Of a stretch of 64,000 bases of DNA, positions 21,661 through 33,625 are shown piece after piece. The notes below the pieces were generated by a model. That model saw only the letters and a list, made by a program, of their open reading frames with translations. It ran no database searches and was not told the DNA's origin. Made by a program: the position numbers and the translations under genes. Positions within the stretch are counted from its first letter, which is position 1. The number at the start of each line of letters is the position of its first letter. This DNA is from Aselliscus stoliczkanus (lineage: Eukaryota > Chordata > Mammalia > Chiroptera > Hipposideridae): contig CM066736.1 of NCBI GenBank assembly GCA_033961575.1, positions 6,791,501 to 6,855,500 of the forward strand, given 5' to 3'.

Positions 21661-22240
21661 AGAATCAAAAGGGATTCTATCGGGTAAAAGAAGACTTACA
21701 CGAAAGAGTGCATACTGTATGATTCCATCTATCTGAAGTTCTAATGTAGACTAAGCTACGCTATGTTGAGGAAAATCAGCGGTGTCCTCTTGGGGGAGGG
21801 GGTATTGACTGGGAAGGGACATGAGGTAATTTTCTGGGATTGGTGATGATCTGTACCTTGATAGGGGTTGGGGTTACATGGTATAGACATTTGCCAAAAC
21901 TCATGAAATAATATGCAAGAGATTTGTGCATTTCACACTATTTCAATGTCACCTAAAAAAAGGATACAAATATTGAACTCTAGTTAATGATACACAAGTC
22001 CAAGTGTTTAAAGATGACATGTATGGTGCCTGCAACCTACTTTGAAGGGCAAAAAGAAAAACACGGGTGAATTAATAGATGGATAGAAGGATGGAGATGT
22101 TGATAGCCCTATAATGAAACAAAACAATGTTAATTGTAGAGTGTTGGAGGTGGGTACGTGAGTGTTCACAAATCATTCTACTTTTCTACATGTTTGGAAT
22201 TTTAAAACAACAACAACAGAAAAACCCCTGACAACAACAA
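21661..22240 (+). repeat. L1 LINE 3'-end fragment(s)
   Basis: 'gcatactgtatgattccatc', 'tggtgatgatctgtaccttg' and 'gagatttgtgcatttcacac' are an L1M 3' end. The right third may be a second L1 3' UTR. Confidence 0.75.
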
Positions 22241-22261
22241 AATAAGATTGAAGAAAGGTGC

Positions 22262-22725
22262 TGTATTAGTTTGCTAGGGCTGCTGTAATAAAGTACCACA
22301 AACCGGGTGACTTAACAGAAATGTGTTGTCTCAGTTCTGGAGGCCGGAAGTCCAAGATCAGTGTGTCGGCAGGGTTGGTCCCTTTGAGGCTCTGAGGGAG
22401 AATTTGTTCCTTGCCTCTGTCTTGGCTTCTGTGGTCTGCTGGCAATCTTTGACATTTCTTGGTCTGTAGAAGCATCACCCCAGCCCCTGTCTTCATCTTT
22501 ACATGGCATTCTCCCTGTGTGTATGTCTGTCTCTGTGTCTAAATTTTCTCCTTTTTATAAGGACATCGGTCATATTGGATAAGGACCCAGGCTATTGACC
22601 TCACTCTAACTTGATTAGATCTGTAAGGACCCTCTTTCCAAGTCAGGCCACATCCTGAGGTCCTGGGGCTACAGTATATCTGTTTTTTGAAGAGAAGAGA
22701 ATACAGTTTAGCCCATAACACGCAC
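22262..22725 (-). repeat. MaLR-type LTR
   Basis: Fairly complete reversed LTR: 'gtattagtttgctagggctg', 'aaagtaccacaaaccgggtg', 'gttctggaggccggaagtcc', 'tttataaggacatcggtcat' and 'gtcaggccacatcctgaggt'. Solitary LTR with no flanking gag/pol. Confidence 0.82.
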
Positions 22726-22922
22726 ATTTACAGCCTGAACTCACTGTGAGGACCCACTAAGTAAGAGATTAGCAGTGTACTTGGCAAAAACTTACTCTCA
22801 AATATCTCCTGCTGTGCAGTTCCTATTTTGTTGTTTTAGTGAAGGGTGCAGTTGCCATTGGGCCCTGTATTGAGGCCCATCTCTGTGCCTGGCACAGTGC
22901 TAGTCTCTTTACATACAGAGAA

Positions 22923-23420
22923 TCAGTCAGGCTTCTCAGCTTCGAGCAGTAGACACCCATTCAGGCTGATTTAAGCAGTTGAGGAATTGATGGAAGGACA
23001 TGAAGTAGCCACAAAATTGTCAGGAAGGAGGAGAAGCGGCACCAAGAAGGAAGAGACCAGGGGAGACTGTGCTCCCAGAAGCACAACCAGAATCAGCCCA
23101 GAACTAGGGCGTAAGGGCCCCCTGCTCTAACCATTGACACAGGCAGCTGGTACCATGGGCCCTGGTATTGCTGGCCGCTGTCCCACCACTGCCTTTGGGA
23201 GCTGGATGTGGCTGCCATTGCTGAGGTGTCTAGAAAAGATTCTTCTCCATCTTTGTACCTCAGCTCCTAGTTCAAAGTCTGGGACCGGAGCACCCGATTG
23301 GCTGAGCCTGGGCCACGTGGCCTATGACATATGACACCCTAGCTGTCAGGGGGAGCAGGAGAGCAAATATCTGCCTTCCAACTTCAAAAGAGGGACACAG
23401 GATTTTCCTTACCAACCCCC
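22923..23420. other. Unassigned, possibly LTR-like
   Basis: Shares the style of LTR relics ('gaggaattgatggaaggaca', 'gattggctgagcctgggcca'), but I could not assign it. Confidence 0.3.
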
Positions 23421-23479
23421 ATGCCTGATACAAGAGATTCCCAAAATATAAAAAGGGACTTCAGATGGCAAGTGACAAA

Positions 23480-23650
23480 AGAAGTGACAAATGCCTTCAA
23501 CATGGATTCTTACAGTAATTCAGTGAAGTAAGCATTATTATCGGCCCTATCTTATAGAAGAGAACACAGGAGAATCACAGGTAAATCATTTGTCCTTGGG
23601 TCACACAGCTCAACAGTTCTAACCAGGATTGCAGCCCAGCCAGTGTGACC
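23480..23650 (-). repeat. MIR SINE fragment
   Basis: 'aagtaagcattattatcggc', 'cttgggtcacacagctcaac' and 'accaggattgcagcccagcc' are reversed MIR. Confidence 0.7.
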
Positions 23651-23939
23651 ACAGTCCATATATTTTCCATGACATTGCTCAGAGTCTCAACCCCAGGGCT
23701 CTGCTCACTTTGAATGCCGGAGCTGTACAACTTGGCAACCCCAATCCATCTCCCAGCCCCAGAAACCTGACAGTTTCTGTCCTTCACCTTGGCATTATGA
23801 ATCAAAGCAGCTTAAAATGAGAGCAGGAAGTGTGTGTCATTTGAAGAAATGTGTGACATACCTTACTATACAGTCTTGGCTGGTCTAGCCTCTCTCTGCC
23901 CAGAGCCTACTGATAAACAAAACCCATACACATCGTTTC

Positions 23940-24485
23940 TCCATTGTTCCAGGTATCTCTCACTGTGTGAGAAACTACCCCAAAACTTGGTGGCTGAATA
24001 CAGCAGCCATTGCATTACATTGTATTATTGTAGATTGCATGATTCGGTGGGCCAGCAGGACTCAGGTGGGAGATTCTGCTGTTCTGTGTGGTGCTGAGCG
24101 AGGTCACTCAGGAGCATCCAGCTCGCGGGACTGTAGGTCCAGAGGGTCCACGTGCATGTCCGGTGATTTGCTGCGGATGCCTGGAAGGCGGAGGGCCCCC
24201 AGGGGAAGCTCCACCATATGTCCTCTCCAGCATGGTGACCTCAGGCCAGTTGGACTCCTTACCTGGTAGCTCAGGTCTCCAGGCTTGAGAGTTCCAGCAA
24301 ATACGATGAAAACTGATGACGTTTTATGACCCAGCCTCAGAAGTCACAGAGCATCCCTCTCCCCAGACTCGATGGGGCAGTGAAGCAGTCACAGCCCATC
24401 CAGGTTCAAGCAGCTGAGACAGACAGACCCGTCCCCGTCTCAGTGGGAGAGCTAAGGACTTGCGGTCATGTTTTAAACCACCACA
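23940..24485 (-). repeat. MaLR-like LTR, diverged
   Basis: 'gtgagaaactaccccaaaac', 'ttggtggctgaatacagcag', the 'cctcagaagtcacagagcat' region and the final 'gttttaaaccaccacacgcc' follow the same order as 615-1224. Confidence 0.55.
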
Positions 24486-24489
24486 CGCC

Positions 24490-25425
24490 CATCTAGAGAG
24501 ACCTCATCTGCACCTAGCCTGCCCCTCTAAGCAAGAAGGAGAAAGAAGTTTTTCTTCTCTTTGTTGACAGAGAGAAAAATGGAATTGAGTGCTCACTCTG
24601 AGAACACATTGCCCTGTGACGTGCTCTCACCCCAGGCGGTGAGGGCTTCTCTGTCACAGCTGGGGCTCAGTGAGTTCCCAGATGCCAGGTCTCACTGGAC
24701 GTGGGTACAACTGCCTCTCCCTGTCCTGACCTTTCTCAGTCCCTGACCTTTTGACTGGGAATCAGCCACCCTTCCACACGGTCTTCCCAGCCCCTCTGAG
24801 CCCAAACCTCCCATGCTCGGTCTGTGGACTGAACAAACTCCCTTCCTTGGGGACAGTGGGAGCCTTTGTCTTCTTCTCCTTCCTCGGGGTGGCCACTGTC
24901 TGTATGAGAACCCAGATTACCCGTGCAGGCTGCGCTGCTGATTGCCTCTGAGAATCTCCTTAGGGCAACCTCTCCTGGCGGGCTGGGGTAAATCGCGGCC
25001 GCACAAAGGGAAGAACGTTATCACAGGAACGCAGGCCAGACCGGGCTTGGCTCTGTTGCAGAGAACGCACTTCACTCATGCAGAACACACCATGGTGAAA
25101 AGATCGTGGGTTAATCAAATCCTTTTCTCCTCTGTTTTTATCAAACTCGAGAGGGGCTGGTCTATTAATTAGAAACGCTTTTTCATGTAAAACACGGGTG
25201 CTTTGGAGATAAGGAGGGAAGACCCTTGATTCACCAGCCACAACCATGTTTCAGTTATTTCATTACAAGGTGCCACAGTCGCCGCTGGCCCCATGGACAC
25301 AGCGCAGACCTCCTATCGCTCGCCTGGCAAAACTCCCCGAGACAGAAAGATTTCCCCCCACCAGCAGACAGGACAAGAGTTTCTTTTCCTGAAGTCAGGA
25401 TGCATTGAAGGCCTCACGTTTCTAT
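24490..25425. other. Repeat-poor intergenic block
   Basis: No repeat recognised across about 0.9 kb. Several 60-95 codon frames lie on both strands with no motif. Confidence 0.4.
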
Positions 25426-25426
25426 A

Positions 25427-25634
25427 CAGTGCTAATTGAAGAATTTAGCAGTCCAATTACACTAGGCGTTAGCCTCGTGTGGCCACTTAAATTAAAATTA
25501 ATTAAAATTAAAAATTTGGTTTCTTGGTCCCACTGGACACATTTCAAGTGTTCACGTGGCTAGTGGCTCCTGTACTGGACAGCACGGATAGCGAAAAGTC
25601 CCATCATTCCAGAAAGTTCTAATGGACAGCACTG
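25427..25634 (+). mobile_element. hAT-type MITE relic
   Basis: Starts CAGTGCT and ends AGCACTG, with 'gtggctagtggctcctgtac' and 'ccagaaagttctaatggaca' inside. An AT-rich middle (ttaaattaaaattaattaaa) is typical of this family. Confidence 0.72.
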
Positions 25635-25849
25635 CCGCTTTCAGTAAGCTCACAAAGCCTCCTATTTGTCATCTGGAGAAATAAGAGAAGAAAGTCAGGA
25701 TGGCTTAATATGATCTATCGCCTCAATAAAACCCTGCTATGTTTCTGTAATGACACTTGTTGGTGTTTCCTGCTCTGCGCCCATTCCCCTTCCTCTGGCA
25801 AAAGCACCATAATTCTCCTTCTGGGAGTCAGCCCTCTCCTCCACGCTAC

Positions 25850-26345
25850 TCATCTACTGTCACGTGCTTTAGGTGGGGCTGACCCACTGCCAAGCCCCAG
25901 GCCCGGGACCTAAGTCTGACCAATCAGAATATTCCTTTCCCTTAGCCATGTGATCCGGTCTGTCCTATTGGCCCAATAGGAGTAAACTCTTGGACTTTGG
26001 CTGGAATTGGTGGGGGTTTGTGCCTTATTCCTGTTGGGGTTGCGAAGGTGGTAAGATACAGGTCAGGAGCTGCTGGCAGCCATCATTCCTTACCCTGGAG
26101 AGAGCCAGCCTGCAAATGACTCCATCACAGAAGAAAGCAGAGCAGTGAGAGAGGGGGAAAGAGAGTGTCCTGGTGACACCGTGGACTTCTTGGATCCATC
26201 TGTGTTTGATGACAGATCAACCCCTGAACTTTCCAGTCACATGAAGCTGTTACTATTAACACGTTGGTGCTAACATTCTTCCAAACGTTTCTGCTTAGGC
26301 CTGTTTGAACAAGGTTTCTGTCACTCACAACTGCAAGAATTCTGA
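25850..26345 (+). repeat. LTR-like ancient repeat with CCAAT motif
   Basis: 'tctgaccaatcagaatattc', 'gctgctggcagccatcattc' and 'ggtttctgtcactcacaact' appear in the same order as in the elements near 36.7 and 48.4 kb. Family name uncertain. Confidence 0.5.
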
Positions 26346-26820
26346 TTAATCTATTTTGTGAGAATGGCGATCCATTTACAAAAAGAGAAAAAGGAGGCTA
26401 TTTTTTCTCAACTGACACTTTTCTATCCTCAAACTGTTGTTAAGATTCACTTCGTGTAATAGGAGGGTATCAATTCCGGATGGGCCTCCCTGCTCCTACC
26501 TGGCTCCCGCTAGGCCCTACCTGACTCATGAAACTCCCCGACCAAGGGGGAGCCAGTTCCGTAGGCTGGCACCAACCAGATTCCCTGTTTCTTGAGAATT
26601 TGGATAAAGTGGAAACAAAGACTGACTGAGTTGATGATGGCGTCGTGTTGGCTGGAGCATTAGACTGAAATGCCTCACAGTCCGGCTTCTGGGAACCCTG
26701 AAGTTGCTCTGATCGGACCCCGCCTGAAACCTGTGTCCTTTTAACAAACCACCTTGAACTTGAACTAGTTCAAGTAGGTTTCTGTTCCAGATAACCAAGT
26801 ATGCCTGGTTAAGAGAATAC
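26346..26820. other. Unassigned intergenic sequence
   Basis: No recognised repeat. A 90-codon minus-strand frame has no motif. Confidence 0.35.
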
Positions 26821-26824
26821 CAAA

Positions 26825-26925
26825 AGCCTGCAAGGATTCATTTGGACCAAGCAATTCTACTTCTAGGAATTTATTTCTAGAAAATAATCAAAGTATATAA
26901 ACAAAACATTTACAAGATTTTTTGT
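26825..26925 (+). repeat. L1 LINE fragment
   Basis: 'accaagcaattctacttcta' followed by 'ggaatttatttctagaaaat' is L1 3' region in sense orientation. Confidence 0.7.
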
Positions 26926-26929
26926 TTGT

Positions 26930-27412
26930 TTGTTTGCTTTGTTTTCATTTTGGTTTTTGGTAAAGAACACTGTTCTTACCATAAGATAATACCAGTCTCC
27001 TCTCCTCTTACATGAAATAGTCCAATAGTGATGTTTATATCAAAACAGTTTTAAACTTTCACATGAATTTAAGGCTGGGGTTTATCATTTAGATGAACAG
27101 CACTCTTAGAAAGAGCATCTTATCCACCTCCCTCCCATCCCCATCTGCCCCCAGCTACCACACCATGGGACTTGGGAGGAAGGCTGCTTGGAGCCGACTC
27201 TGGAGTTTACATCTCTGCTCCACACTCGGTGTGACATTTGGGGCAAGTTGCAGGACCTACCAAGGCATCAGTTTCCACGCCTAGAAAATGGGGAAATAAA
27301 TGCACGTCCAGCAGGAAGCTGCTGGAAGCCCTGATGAGCTGATGCAGCAACAGGTGCCAGCACAGCGCTGGCCCATAGCCAGGGCTTCACAGACAGTACT
27401 GTTGTCACTCGA
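26930..27412. other. Unassigned intergenic sequence
   Basis: The right part ('gggacttgggaggaaggctg' to 'ggcttcacagacagtactgt') may be a diverged MIR. Not assigned. Confidence 0.35.
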
Positions 27413-27414
27413 AA

Positions 27415-27850
27415 ATGGGGATGAGAAAGGAAACAGAATTCCCACATGATCCAGCAATTCTACTCCTCGATAAATACCCCAAAAGCATGAAAAACAGGGA
27501 CTCAGGTACTTGTCTGACAGTGTTTCTTGTGACATTATTCACAGTAGCCAAGAGATGGAAACAGCGCAAATGTCCATCAACTGATGCTGGGTAAACAAAA
27601 TGTAGGCCATCCGTACACTGGAATATTATTCAGCCCTGAAAAGGAATGAGTGTTGATCCATGCTACAGTGTGGGTGAATCCTGAAAATGTTATGCTTAAG
27701 GGAAAGAAGCCAGGCACACAGATGGGTATTAGACTTATTGGGGGGAATCACTTTGTAAGTTATATGAACGTCTAACCACTATGTTGTGCTCCTGAAACTG
27801 ACATATAGTATGTCAACTGTAATTGAGAAGTAAAAATTATTTTTTAAAAA
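27415..27850 (+). repeat. L1 LINE 3'-end fragment
   Basis: 'atccagcaattctactcctc', 'aaatgtccatcaactgatgc' and 'ggaatattattcagccctga' are classic L1M tail. A SINE follows directly at its A-rich end. Confidence 0.88.
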
Positions 27851-27860
27851 ACCCAGGAGA

Positions 27861-28311
27861 GGGGCCGGCCGAGTGGCGCATTGGTTAAGAGCTGGTTTGG
27901 GGATGCCAGCGGCCCCAGTTTGGATCCCACATATGAGGGCCAGTGACACTGCCCTCTACAGCTAACAACAGCTCCACCTGGAGCTGGGCTGTGCGAGCCC
28001 TGGTGACGGTGTAGGCTGCAGCCCCTGCTACAGTGGGCTGCCATGAGTGGGCGGCAGCCAGCGTGAGTGGCTTGGCAGCCAGCATGAGCTGCCAATAGCT
28101 GCAGTGAGCGACCATCCAGAGACCGGTGACCGATCTGCCTCATCCGGGAAGAGCGCAATGATGATACCAACATGGGCCAGTGAAGCAACATCCTCCACAA
28201 CTAGACTGAAGAACAAAAGACAGCAACTTGTCTGTTCCCCTTCCCCGATTCCCCAACGCTGTTCCCCTCCCCCAATTCCCCAATAAAATCTTAAAAAACA
28301 AGCAAACAAAC
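27861..28311 (+). repeat. tRNA-derived SINE, long form
   Basis: Complete GGGGCCGGCCGAGTGGCGC head, B-box-like region, body with ~20 bp units, AATAAAATCTT tail. TSD aaaaacc(c/t)aggaga at 27847-27860 and 28312-28325. Confidence 0.94.
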
Positions 28312-28325
28312 AAAAACCTAGGAGA

Positions 28326-28750
28326 AAGTTTTAGGTCGCACAAACTAGGATGATCACGTGATATACGTTGAGATAAGTGAACAGATTCGAGAGATATGTA
28401 AGAAGCCAAAGGGACAGGATGAGACAATTCAATGGGGGACTGAATAAGCGTAAGAGAGAGAAAGCTACAAGTGCTACTACATTTCTGGCTTGAAAAAATA
28501 GTTATTAGAATTAGATAAGGACCAGAATTGTGGGGGTTGTGATGTACATGAGACCGTGGATTAAGTTTCAGCCAGGTTGCATCAGAGTTGCCTTTGAGAA
28601 TTTAGGGGGAGACTTGTCAAATGGGCAATCAGATATATTGACCAGAAGAGTGATCTGTAGTGGAGAAAAAAATGAAAACAAATTGAATTCATGAGACTAT
28701 AAATGACAATTGAAATCAGGGCCAAGTGTGAGATGATTTAATCTTTATAA
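28326..28750. other. Unassigned intergenic sequence
   Basis: Purine-rich, possibly an L2 remnant. No coding signal. Confidence 0.35.
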
Positions 28751-28754
28751 ATAC

Positions 28755-29075
28755 ACAAATCTTTTTTTTTTTTTGCAAAAGAAGAAGCCAGACACAAAAG
28801 ACCACACATTGTATGATTTCATTTTCATTTATATGAAATATATAGAATAGGCAAATTCACAGACAAAAAAATAGATTACATGTTATCAGGGGCTTGGGAG
28901 CAGGAGGAGTGGGGAGAGTTATTGCTTCTATTTAGGGTGATGAAAACGTTTTGGAAATAGATAGTGGTGATGGTTTTATAACATTGTGAATGTACTTAGT
29001 GCCTCTGATGTGTATACTTAAAAATGATTAAAATGGCAGTTATATATATTTTATCACAATAAACCATTTTTTAAA
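28755..29075 (+). repeat. L1 LINE 3' end
   Basis: 'gaagccagacacaaaagacc', 'gcaaattcacagacaaaaaa' and 'tagatagtggtgatggtttt', ending in 'atcacaataaacc'. Confidence 0.88.
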
Positions 29076-29269
29076 TGTGGGTGTGGGTTCTGAGAGCTGA
29101 ATGTCGCTTTAAACAACTCACACCTTCTCTTTGAACTTAACAGCCCATTTGGGTAAGCAGTTCTGCTGTCCTCATGGCCAAGTGCAATCAGCCTCCTCAG
29201 TTTACCCCCAGATCAGGCACTGGGATGCTGCCCAGGGTTGGGATGGGGTAAAAATGTGTATTTTCAGTT

Positions 29270-29860
29270 TTACTAGTCAGTGAAATGTTTAGTGCCTACC
29301 TCTATGTGCCAAGCACTGAGCTAGTTGTTGGAAATGTAGTAACTCACACTGTCTCTGCCCTCCTAGAGTTTATGTTCTAGATGAAAATTCCTGAACGATC
29401 ATCATGGCCCCAGAGGAAGCATCGGGGATTCTGGTAACCTAGAGACAGGCTGCCAGCCTTGGTTGGGGAGGGTGTAGTTACAGCAGGTTTCCTGGCGGGG
29501 GGCGGGGAAGGGAGAGGATTCATTTTCTTTAAAACTTGAAGAATAAGGAAAAGTGTCGTACACGTGAACTGAACCTTGTTACAATGGTCAGAAGAAGGTT
29601 CCACACCAGGAACAGCAAGTACAAAGGCTCAGAGGCAGAGAGTGGGTGTGGCTTGTAATAGGAATTTTCAGTTCTCAAGTGGTGGGTCGTAGCGTGGGAG
29701 GGGAGAGTGGCCAGGTATGAACTGGATAGGTAAGCAGGCCCCCGTCACAAAGGGCCTCGTAGGCCTGAGTTTCAACTTGATCTTCAAGGCCATCGGAAAT
29801 CATTGAAAGAGTTTAAGCTGGGAAATGACATGAAAAGGAATTTTTAAAAAGACCTTTCCG
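29270..29860 (-). repeat. L2 LINE fragment, diverged
   Basis: 'gcctacctctatgtgccaag', 'gtctctgccctcctagagtt' and 'caaaggctcagaggcagaga' keep reversed L2 order. Confidence 0.7.
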
Positions 29861-30329
29861 AGTCAACAAAATGAGATATTATTAGCCGTAGTGGCTAGGG
29901 AAATTGCTTGTTTAAAAAAAAACAAACCCGCAGGCACAATTTTTAACTTGACAGTGTTCCATAGACATTCTGGATTGGGTTGTTTTTTTTTTTAATTCAT
30001 TATGCTGACACTAACTATCAAACCCCATTCCCTTGAGCTCAGCTGTGTTGTAGCTGAAAACTTGCTCAGTATGTTTACTCTACACAGCACCCAATTTTCC
30101 AAATCTTTGCAAATTTGCCCTTAACAGTAAAATACTGGGTACACAGTTTCTTCCCACTCCACCCAAATTATCCCCCATGGCATGTGCTAACAGTCTGACT
30201 CTGTGACTGTTGTTAGGATGAAAAGACTGCAGCCATGTCTTATTTGTAGGCCTTTCCAGAGGAACCCGTGGGCGTTTTTTTCTTTAGCCTTGTTGATACT
30301 ACAGAGTAGGGTCATTGGACAATTCACTC
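29861..30329. other. Unassigned intergenic sequence
   Basis: No recognised repeat or ORF. Confidence 0.4.
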
Positions 30330-30620
30330 TCCCTCTGTAACAGTCAGGAGAGACTGGGGTATGCTGCAGTGACAAACATCTCCTAACTCTCCATGGCTTA
30401 CAATACAGGTTTATTTCTCACTTGTGTTACATGCTGGTCATGGGCAGGTGGTGGCTCTGTGCCATGTTATCCTCATGTAGGGATCCAGCCCAGTGGAGTG
30501 GCCTCTATCTGGGACACCACTGATCTCGTGATAGAAGGAAAAGAACATGTAAAGCATGTGTTTGCTCTTAGTTTCTGCTGAAAAGAAAACTGAACTCATC
30601 ATCTTTCCATCCCGTCACTC
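30330..30620 (-). repeat. LTR-like ancient repeat
   Basis: 'tgcagtgacaaacatctcct', 'caggtttatttctcacttgt' and 'gtggcctctatctgggacac' resemble a reversed LTR-like family. Name uncertain. Confidence 0.5.
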
Positions 30621-30654
30621 TCCCTCTGTTGGCTGTCTTTTAGGCATTTTAAAT

Positions 30655-30820
30655 ATTATCCTGAATAATTATAATGATAAAAATAATTATACTAAGTCTC
30701 ATTTATTGAGGACCCCCTGGGTCCCAGGCATTATGGTAATGTCTTCTGGGCCTTATCTCATTTAATCCTATGCAACACATGAATGTTCTTATTATCACTA
30801 GTTGAAAGATGAAGGTGTAA
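30655..30820 (-). repeat. MIR SINE
   Basis: 'ctcatttattgaggaccccc', 'ggtcccaggcattatggtaa' and 'ttatctcatttaatcctatg' are reversed MIR. Confidence 0.8.
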
Positions 30821-31265
30821 ATGCACGCGTGGTCAGGGTCCTGGAATGGGGTGTTTCCTTCACCCGAGCCCCCGGCAGCTTGCATGGCCTCGGTGGAGGA
30901 AAGAAACCTTAGCCCGTAACTACGATCCGGGATGAGCTCCAGGCAAAGATGAACAGGCCCAGCAAGGCCGATGCCGACCCTGTCTCTCCCAAGGTTGCTT
31001 ACTTGTTGCAGGCCCATCAGAAGGCCATGTCCCCACTCCTGCTCGCCAGCTCTTTCCTAAGTGTAAATGACAGTGTTTCAGAGTTAAAATTACTGAGCAG
31101 GAACAAAGTTCAAAGACCAGATTAGCCTTCCAGCTAATTTTGTGTGATTGTGTCTGGAGGGTAATTATTATTAGCTTTGCAATAACTCGTTCTATTTATT
31201 TGCTGTAAAACCACATTTCTGCAGAGCTGGAAGCTACAATCGGAGAACAGGTCATCCGGCATTCA
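30821..31265. other. Repeat-poor AT-rich block, candidate conserved element
   Basis: About 31060-31250 is AT-rich and low-copy in appearance, with homeodomain-like TAATTATTATTAGC and 'cttccagctaattttgtgtg'. No ORF. Confidence 0.4.
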
Positions 31266-31345
31266 GATCAGTAACTTGTGCCACACTCAGGGCGTGGCCT
31301 GATGATGTGCACATAGTAGGCGCTCACTAAGATCTTGTCGAGAGG
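31266..31345 (+). repeat. L2 or MIR 3' fragment
   Basis: 'gtgcacatagtaggcgctca' is the shared MIR/L2 3' motif. Confidence 0.55.
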
Positions 31346-31589
31346 AGGAGAGAGGGAGAAATAGACAAAGGGAGGAGGGATGCAGGTGGGAAGAGAAAAA
31401 ATGGAGGGACACAAGGAAGGAGTGAGGCAGAGAAGAAGGTGGATGAGACAAGGGTCCCTCCTGGCCCTGGTGAGTGGCTGCAGACCAAAGAGACCAGTGT
31501 CTGCTCCCATCTCCACCCCTCAGAAGCTCAGACCTCTGCTGTCAGCTTCCTCTGAAGAAATGCCCAAAATGGAGGAGCCGCCCTGATCC

Positions 31590-31665
31590 AAATTACTGTG
31601 AGGCTTGGGCCAGGTCACTTCCTTCCCTGAGCCTTTGTTTCCTCATCTGTAAAGTCGACATCAAG
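31590..31665 (+). repeat. MIR fragment
   Basis: 'ttgggccaggtcacttcctt' then 'tttcctcatctgtaaagtcg'. Confidence 0.7.
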
Positions 31666-31977
31666 TGATGAGGGTCCCTGGCTCTCTTCAACTCCCTGTC
31701 TTACACTTGACCCACTTTATCCACTGAGAATTCCTGCTGGCCCCTGAAGGCATTGGGGCCTGGGACCCCCGTTCTTGAGGCTTCATAGCGTTTTTGTTCT
31801 CTACTGTTTGTCAAGGTGTTATCTGAGCTCCATGGAAATGTGCCGTCTGACTCCTGATAACACACAGGACATCTTGGGACACACAAGAGTAGTACATGCA
31901 GTAGACAGTGTCTTTGAATTGTCCTTGGTACCTCTCATTGTCCATTACAGCACCGGACAACTGCACACCACTATAAT
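31666..31977. other. Unassigned intergenic sequence
   Basis: Nothing recognised. Confidence 0.4.
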
Positions 31978-31989
31978 CTACACCTGGAG

Positions 31990-32153
31990 CTGGCCGAGTG
32001 GCTCAGTTGGTTAGGAGCTCGCTCCAGAGTGCGAGCTGAGCTCTGAGCAACAGCAGTTCGATGCCCATCCCGAGCTGAGCAGCTGCTGAGCTGCCAACAG
32101 GTGGCAGGATGGCTCAGCTACAAAAAATAAAAATAAACAAAAAAGATCTCAGA
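31990..32153 (+). repeat. tRNA-derived SINE, intermediate form
   Basis: Head CTGGCCGAGTGGCTCAGTTG, then the 'gccaacaggtggcaggatgg' module and an A-rich tail without AATAAAATCTT. Perfect 12 bp TSD ctacacctggag at 31978-31989 and 32154-32165. Confidence 0.93.
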
Positions 32154-32165
32154 CTACACCTGGAG

Positions 32166-32850
32166 AGGGAGGGCTGGTTTGTATAGCAACTAGAGCAAGT
32201 ATCAACCAGGCCTTTGTCTGTTACTCTGTCAGATTGAGAAGGGAACTATGGGAGAGAATTCAAAACTACAATCCCCAGCATGCACCCATTCTCTTCTTCC
32301 CTCACCTGTAGTACTCCTGTATCTAAGGATACAAAATACTTTTGATATTCCTCCCTCTCCTCCACCCCCGCTTGACCTATTCCTTTCTGGAAACTCTAAG
32401 TGGTGGAAGTATGGGCCAGCAAGAACGAAAAATGCTTTGCCTACAGAATTACTCCTGGTCCAGTGGAGAACACTGTCTCCCTTCCTGCCACCCCAATTTT
32501 CTCGTTGGCAGTATCTGGGTCTCAGTACTGTCTGGGCTTGGAGTGGAGTATTTTCCTGCCTCCTTTTGCCCTGGAGGGGTGCCCTGATTCAGGAGATAAA
32601 ACTTGAATAGGCTCCCAATTGTTTATCTCAACCCGGCTCCATCTGCCTTGTATTTATGGAAATTCCTCCCAGATTCTGACAAGAGGTGCCTGTCAGTCTT
32701 GGGTGTCAGCACCAAGAGCTTTCAATTCTCACTGCCTTCTTCAGTATTTTAGTGGAAAGCTGGGAAAATATATCTCAGGGGCTGCTACTCTGATGCCAAC
32801 TTAAATCAAACACATCCAACTTCTTCCTTTTACGGTTTCACCTACTTTTT
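32166..32850. other. Unassigned intergenic sequence
   Basis: Three overlapping + frames (68-120 codons) at 32248-32610 carry no motif. Possibly an old LTR-like relic. Confidence 0.35.
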
Positions 32851-32854
32851 CACT

Positions 32855-33160
32855 CATTCACTAATTCAATCAACAAACATTTATAGAGCACCTACACTAT
32901 GCTGGGTACTATATCCCATGGACCAGGAATGAGAAGGCGAACTGAAGTCTCACCTTGCTCACGAAAGGGATTATCTTTTAGAGGAAGCCGATTCATAATT
33001 ATAGTGTTAGTGCAAGTGTGGTGTAGGATGATAAGAGCTGTATAAACCATCAGCAGGTAGCTGGTGAAAGAGGGTGACGCCTTCCTGTGGTGGCATGCCT
33101 GGGAGGGAGACCTTCAGGCACTGACACAGAGAGGTGGCCAGGGCGTGGCATTAGAGGGAA
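32855..33160 (-). repeat. L2 LINE fragment
   Basis: 'caatcaacaaacatttatag', 'agcacctacactatgctggg' and 'acgccttcctgtggtggcat' are reversed L2. Confidence 0.8.
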
Positions 33161-33274
33161 AAGAAAATTGCACAAGAATTTGGATGGCTCAAGCTTATTC
33201 TTGCAACTAGAAAAGAAATACACTGCGTGTGAATGTTAATATAGATGTATTCACAGAGAACAGTCTAAAAGAAC

Positions 33275-33513
33275 ACCAATTTTTTTCCCAATGTATTGAA
33301 TTGTGGTAAAAGACATATAACATCAAGTTTGCCATCTTAACCACTTTACGTCTACAGTTTAGTGGTATTAAATATATTCATAATGTTGTGCTACCATCAC
33401 CACCATCCACCTCTAGAACTCTTCCATCTTGTAAAACTAGAACTCTGTACCATTAAACACTGATTCCATATTCCCCCAGCCCCTGGCAGTCGTCATTCAG
33501 CTTGCTGTCTCTA
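33275..33513 (-). repeat. L1 LINE 3'-end fragment
   Basis: 'gtgctaccatcaccaccatc' and 'taccattaaacactgattcc' repeat the L1 text at 1-480. Confidence 0.85.
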
Positions 33514-33625
33514 TTTTTTTTTTTTTTTTTTTGAGGGCAGTGTCACTGGCCCTCATATGTGGGACCGAACCCGGGCCGCTGGCTTCCCAAGCCAGTGCTT
33601 AACCACTGTGCCACTCGGCCGGCCC
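33514..33625 (-). repeat. tRNA-derived SINE, short form
   Basis: Reversed short copy: poly(T) then 'gagggcagtgtcactggccc', with head GCCACTCGGCCGGCCC at the right. I could not match left and right flanks into a TSD. L1 text stops at its left edge. Confidence 0.88.
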
